From positions 1-50,757 of the forward strand of contig CAIKZD010000006.1 of the NCBI GenBank assembly GCA_903831805.1: a stretch of 50,757 nt of DNA. The letters run 5' to 3'. Shown piece after piece: positions 49,407 to 50,757 of the stretch. Each line of letters opens with the position of its first letter. The stretch's first letter is position 1. The notes below the pieces were generated by a model. It did no database searches and had not been told where the DNA came from. It saw only the letters and a program-made list of their open reading frames with translations. The position numbers and the translations under genes were made by a program. This DNA comes from an uncultured bacterium. Lineage in GTDB: Bacteria > Patescibacteriota > Minisyncoccia > Moranbacterales > UBA2206.

Positions 49407-50531
49407 ATGTTTGGTTTCAGTTTTGGAAAAAAAACAATTTTAGGAATTGATATCGGTACGGCGTCTTTAAAGGTGGTCGAGTTGGAAATTAGAGATGATA
49501 AACCGCCCCATCTTTCCAACTATGCTTGGATGCCTATCCCGGAAGTCATCAAGGAAGACAACGATAGTGAAAAAAGTTTTTTTGAGACAAATGTCCCGGA
49601 ATTTTTGAAAAAATTGCTGAAGGAAGCTAAATTTAAGACTAAAGATGCCTATGTTTCCATCTCCGCCTTTGGCGGTCTCGTGACCCTTATCGAGTTGCCG
49701 GAAATGCCGGAGAAAGATTTGGAACAAGCGGTGCGTTTTGAAGCACATAAATACATTCCCACTTCTTTGGACAATGTGACCATAAGTTGGGAAGTGGTGG
49801 AAGGCGAGTCTTTGGCGGAACCGGCGTCCTCGCCGGAGAAAGAGGGTGTGATATTAGACGATAAGACCCCGAAAAAGATTCAAGTGCTTTTGGTGGCCGC
49901 CTTTAAAAATAGAATCTCGGCTTATGAAAAAGTAGTGAAAGCGGCCGGTTTAAATCTGCGAGGCATTGAAATTGAGAGTATTTCTATGGTGGAATCGTTG
50001 ATTGGCAATGACCAAGGCAAGTTCGTTATCATCGATATCGGTTTTCGCGTGTGTAATGTGATTTACGTGGAAAAAGGCATTATTCGCGCCAATCGTAATA
50101 TTGACGCCGGCGGGGCCAACATCACTAGCACAATTGCTAAAGGCATGGGCATCAGTGAAGAGCGCGCGGAAGGCTTCAAGATTTCCGGCAAGAATTTTTT
50201 CAGTGCCAGTTCCAGTTTGCGCTTTCCTACTCTGGATGCCATTTCTTCGGAAGTGGCTAGGATTCTGGAAGCGGCCGCGCGAGACAAAAGCAACCATCGC
50301 CTGGATGCTATCATCCTTTCGGGCGGCACGGCCGGCTTGAACGGCCTGGCTGAATATTTCCAGACTAAATTTAACATTAAGACTGTCATTGGAAATCCTT
50401 TCGGACGAATCACTTATGACAAAAAATTAGAACCCCTGGTAGAAAAGATAAAAAATGAATTTTCTGTTTGTATCGGCTTGGCATTAAAGGAATCGGAGAA
50501 TCATACTAAGTGGGGATTGAATAAGAAATAG
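49407..50531 (+). CDS. pilM: PilM-like pilus assembly protein, second paralogue
   Basis: A 374-residue PilM. ILGIDIGTASLKVVELEI is the phosphate-1 loop, VTLIELPEMPEKDLEQAVRFEAHKYIP the conserved PilM block, and VIIDIGFRVCNV and ILSGGTAGLNGL the phosphate-2 and adenosine motifs. It is clearly distinct from the copy at 12658, which suggests a second alignment complex or a specialised role. No pilN follows; the next gene is convergent and overlaps by 26 bp. Confidence 0.92.
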   Translation: MFGFSFGKKTILGIDIGTASLKVVELEIRDDKPPHLSNYAWMPIPEVIKEDNDSEKSFFETNVPEFLKKLLKEAKFKTKDAYVSISAFGGLVTLIELPEMPEKDLEQAVRFEAHKYIPTSLDNVTISWEVVEGESLAEPASSPEKEGVILDDKTPKKIQVLLVAAFKNRISAYEKVVKAAGLNLRGIEIESISMVESLIGNDQGKFVIIDIGFRVCNVIYVEKGIIRANRNIDAGGANITSTIAKGMGISEERAEGFKISGKNFFSASSSLRFPTLDAISSEVARILEAAARDKSNHRLDAIILSGGTAGLNGLAEYFQTKFNIKTVIGNPFGRITYDKKLEPLVEKIKNEFSVCIGLALKESENHTKWGLNKK

Positions 50532-50757
50532 AAAAAAGGTTTAATATAAAAATCAGGGCAAAAACAAACAGCAGCAAAGTCTTCTGGGATTTAGGTTTGA
50601 AAACCGGTTTTATCAATGCCCAAAGTAAACATGGTGGAAAAACCAGAAGCCCTAAAACCCCCGCGCCCATCACCGGCTCTAATAAAGTACTTGTAAATTG
50701 AGGGGTAGATGCAGAATATAAACCGTTTTTAATAGAAAAAAGATGAAAAAAGCTTAA
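50506..50757 (-). CDS. Membrane protein, C-terminal part only
   Basis: A frame open from the right edge ends at TAG 50508-50506. The 83 residues hold two hydrophobic helices (AGVLGLLVFPPCLLWALI and TLLLFVFALIFILNLF) with a Lys-rich turn between them. It overlaps the 3' end of the second pilM by 26 bp. The protein is not recognised. The frame could be chance, but its length and membrane pattern favour a gene. Confidence 0.5.
   Translation of the reverse strand, partial: LSFFHLFSIKNGLYSASTPQFTSTLLEPVMGAGVLGLLVFPPCLLWALIKPVFKPKSQKTLLLFVFALIFILNLFSISYSIPT

Overview
The window looks like a chromosomal segment of a Candidate Phyla Radiation (Patescibacteria) bacterium. The grounds are a compact gene set with a reduced type IV pilus operon of the PilB-PilC-PilM-PilN-PilO kind, receiver-only response regulators, many short-leader or leaderless genes, small orphan membrane proteins, dispersed palindromic repeats, and TGA used as an ordinary stop, which argues against the Gracilibacteria/Absconditabacteria code. 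I cannot name the order from the sequence alone.

Layout. 1-483: start of a secreted protein leaving the window on the minus strand. 824-4626: uvrA and a nucleotidyltransferase-like gene. 4773-15400: a two-component pair followed by a type IV pilus operon (pilB, pilC, two prepilin-like proteins, a PilX/GspK-like protein, pilM, pilN, pilO and a small pilP-position gene). 15501-18808: a Cys-rich surface protein and a visibly AT-rich block of a DMT transporter, a pyruvoyl AdoMet decarboxylase and a PurD-like ATP-grasp ligase. 18853-21040: a second sensor kinase and receiver. 21095-21464: four tRNA genes. 21524-25314 (minus strand): VanW protein, Hsp20, PrsW-like membrane protein and TsaD. 25411-29497: ECF sigma factor with a coupled membrane protein, tRNA-Glu, small membrane proteins, a RhuM-family gene with an operator-like palindrome, EngB and a GIY-YIG nuclease. 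29530-37816: envelope genes, comprising a divergent pair of paralogous secreted proteins, a very large GH18/NodB/GT2 fusion, a DedA protein, an alpha/beta hydrolase and a GT4 glycosyltransferase.

37801-41691 is the most unusual part. A RAYT-like Y1 transposase sits between perfect 19-bp inverted repeats. Next to it is a complete diversity-generating retroelement (DGR): a variable protein with a C-terminal variable repeat (VR), a template repeat (TR), an Avd accessory gene and a reverse transcriptase. VR and TR are 127 bp each and differ at 9 sites, and all 9 are adenines in TR. The Avd gene is inverted relative to the other parts, and the reverse transcriptase is split by a run of ten G. Related REP palindromes lie on both sides of the DGR, and one copy lies in frame inside the transposase gene itself.

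41703-50757: recG, tRNA-Ser, tRNA-Arg (plus a broken copy), a large surface protein with a thrombospondin-1-like tail, tRNA-Ser, a conserved-looking membrane protein, a tRNA-Pro cluster with one interrupted copy, comFC, a second pilM, and the end of a membrane protein entering from the right edge.

Together the genes describe a small cell that invests in surface and uptake functions: pili, competence-type ComFC, polysaccharide enzymes and a hypervariable protein. Two local two-component pairs probably tune them. All functional statements come from motif recognition; no searches were run.
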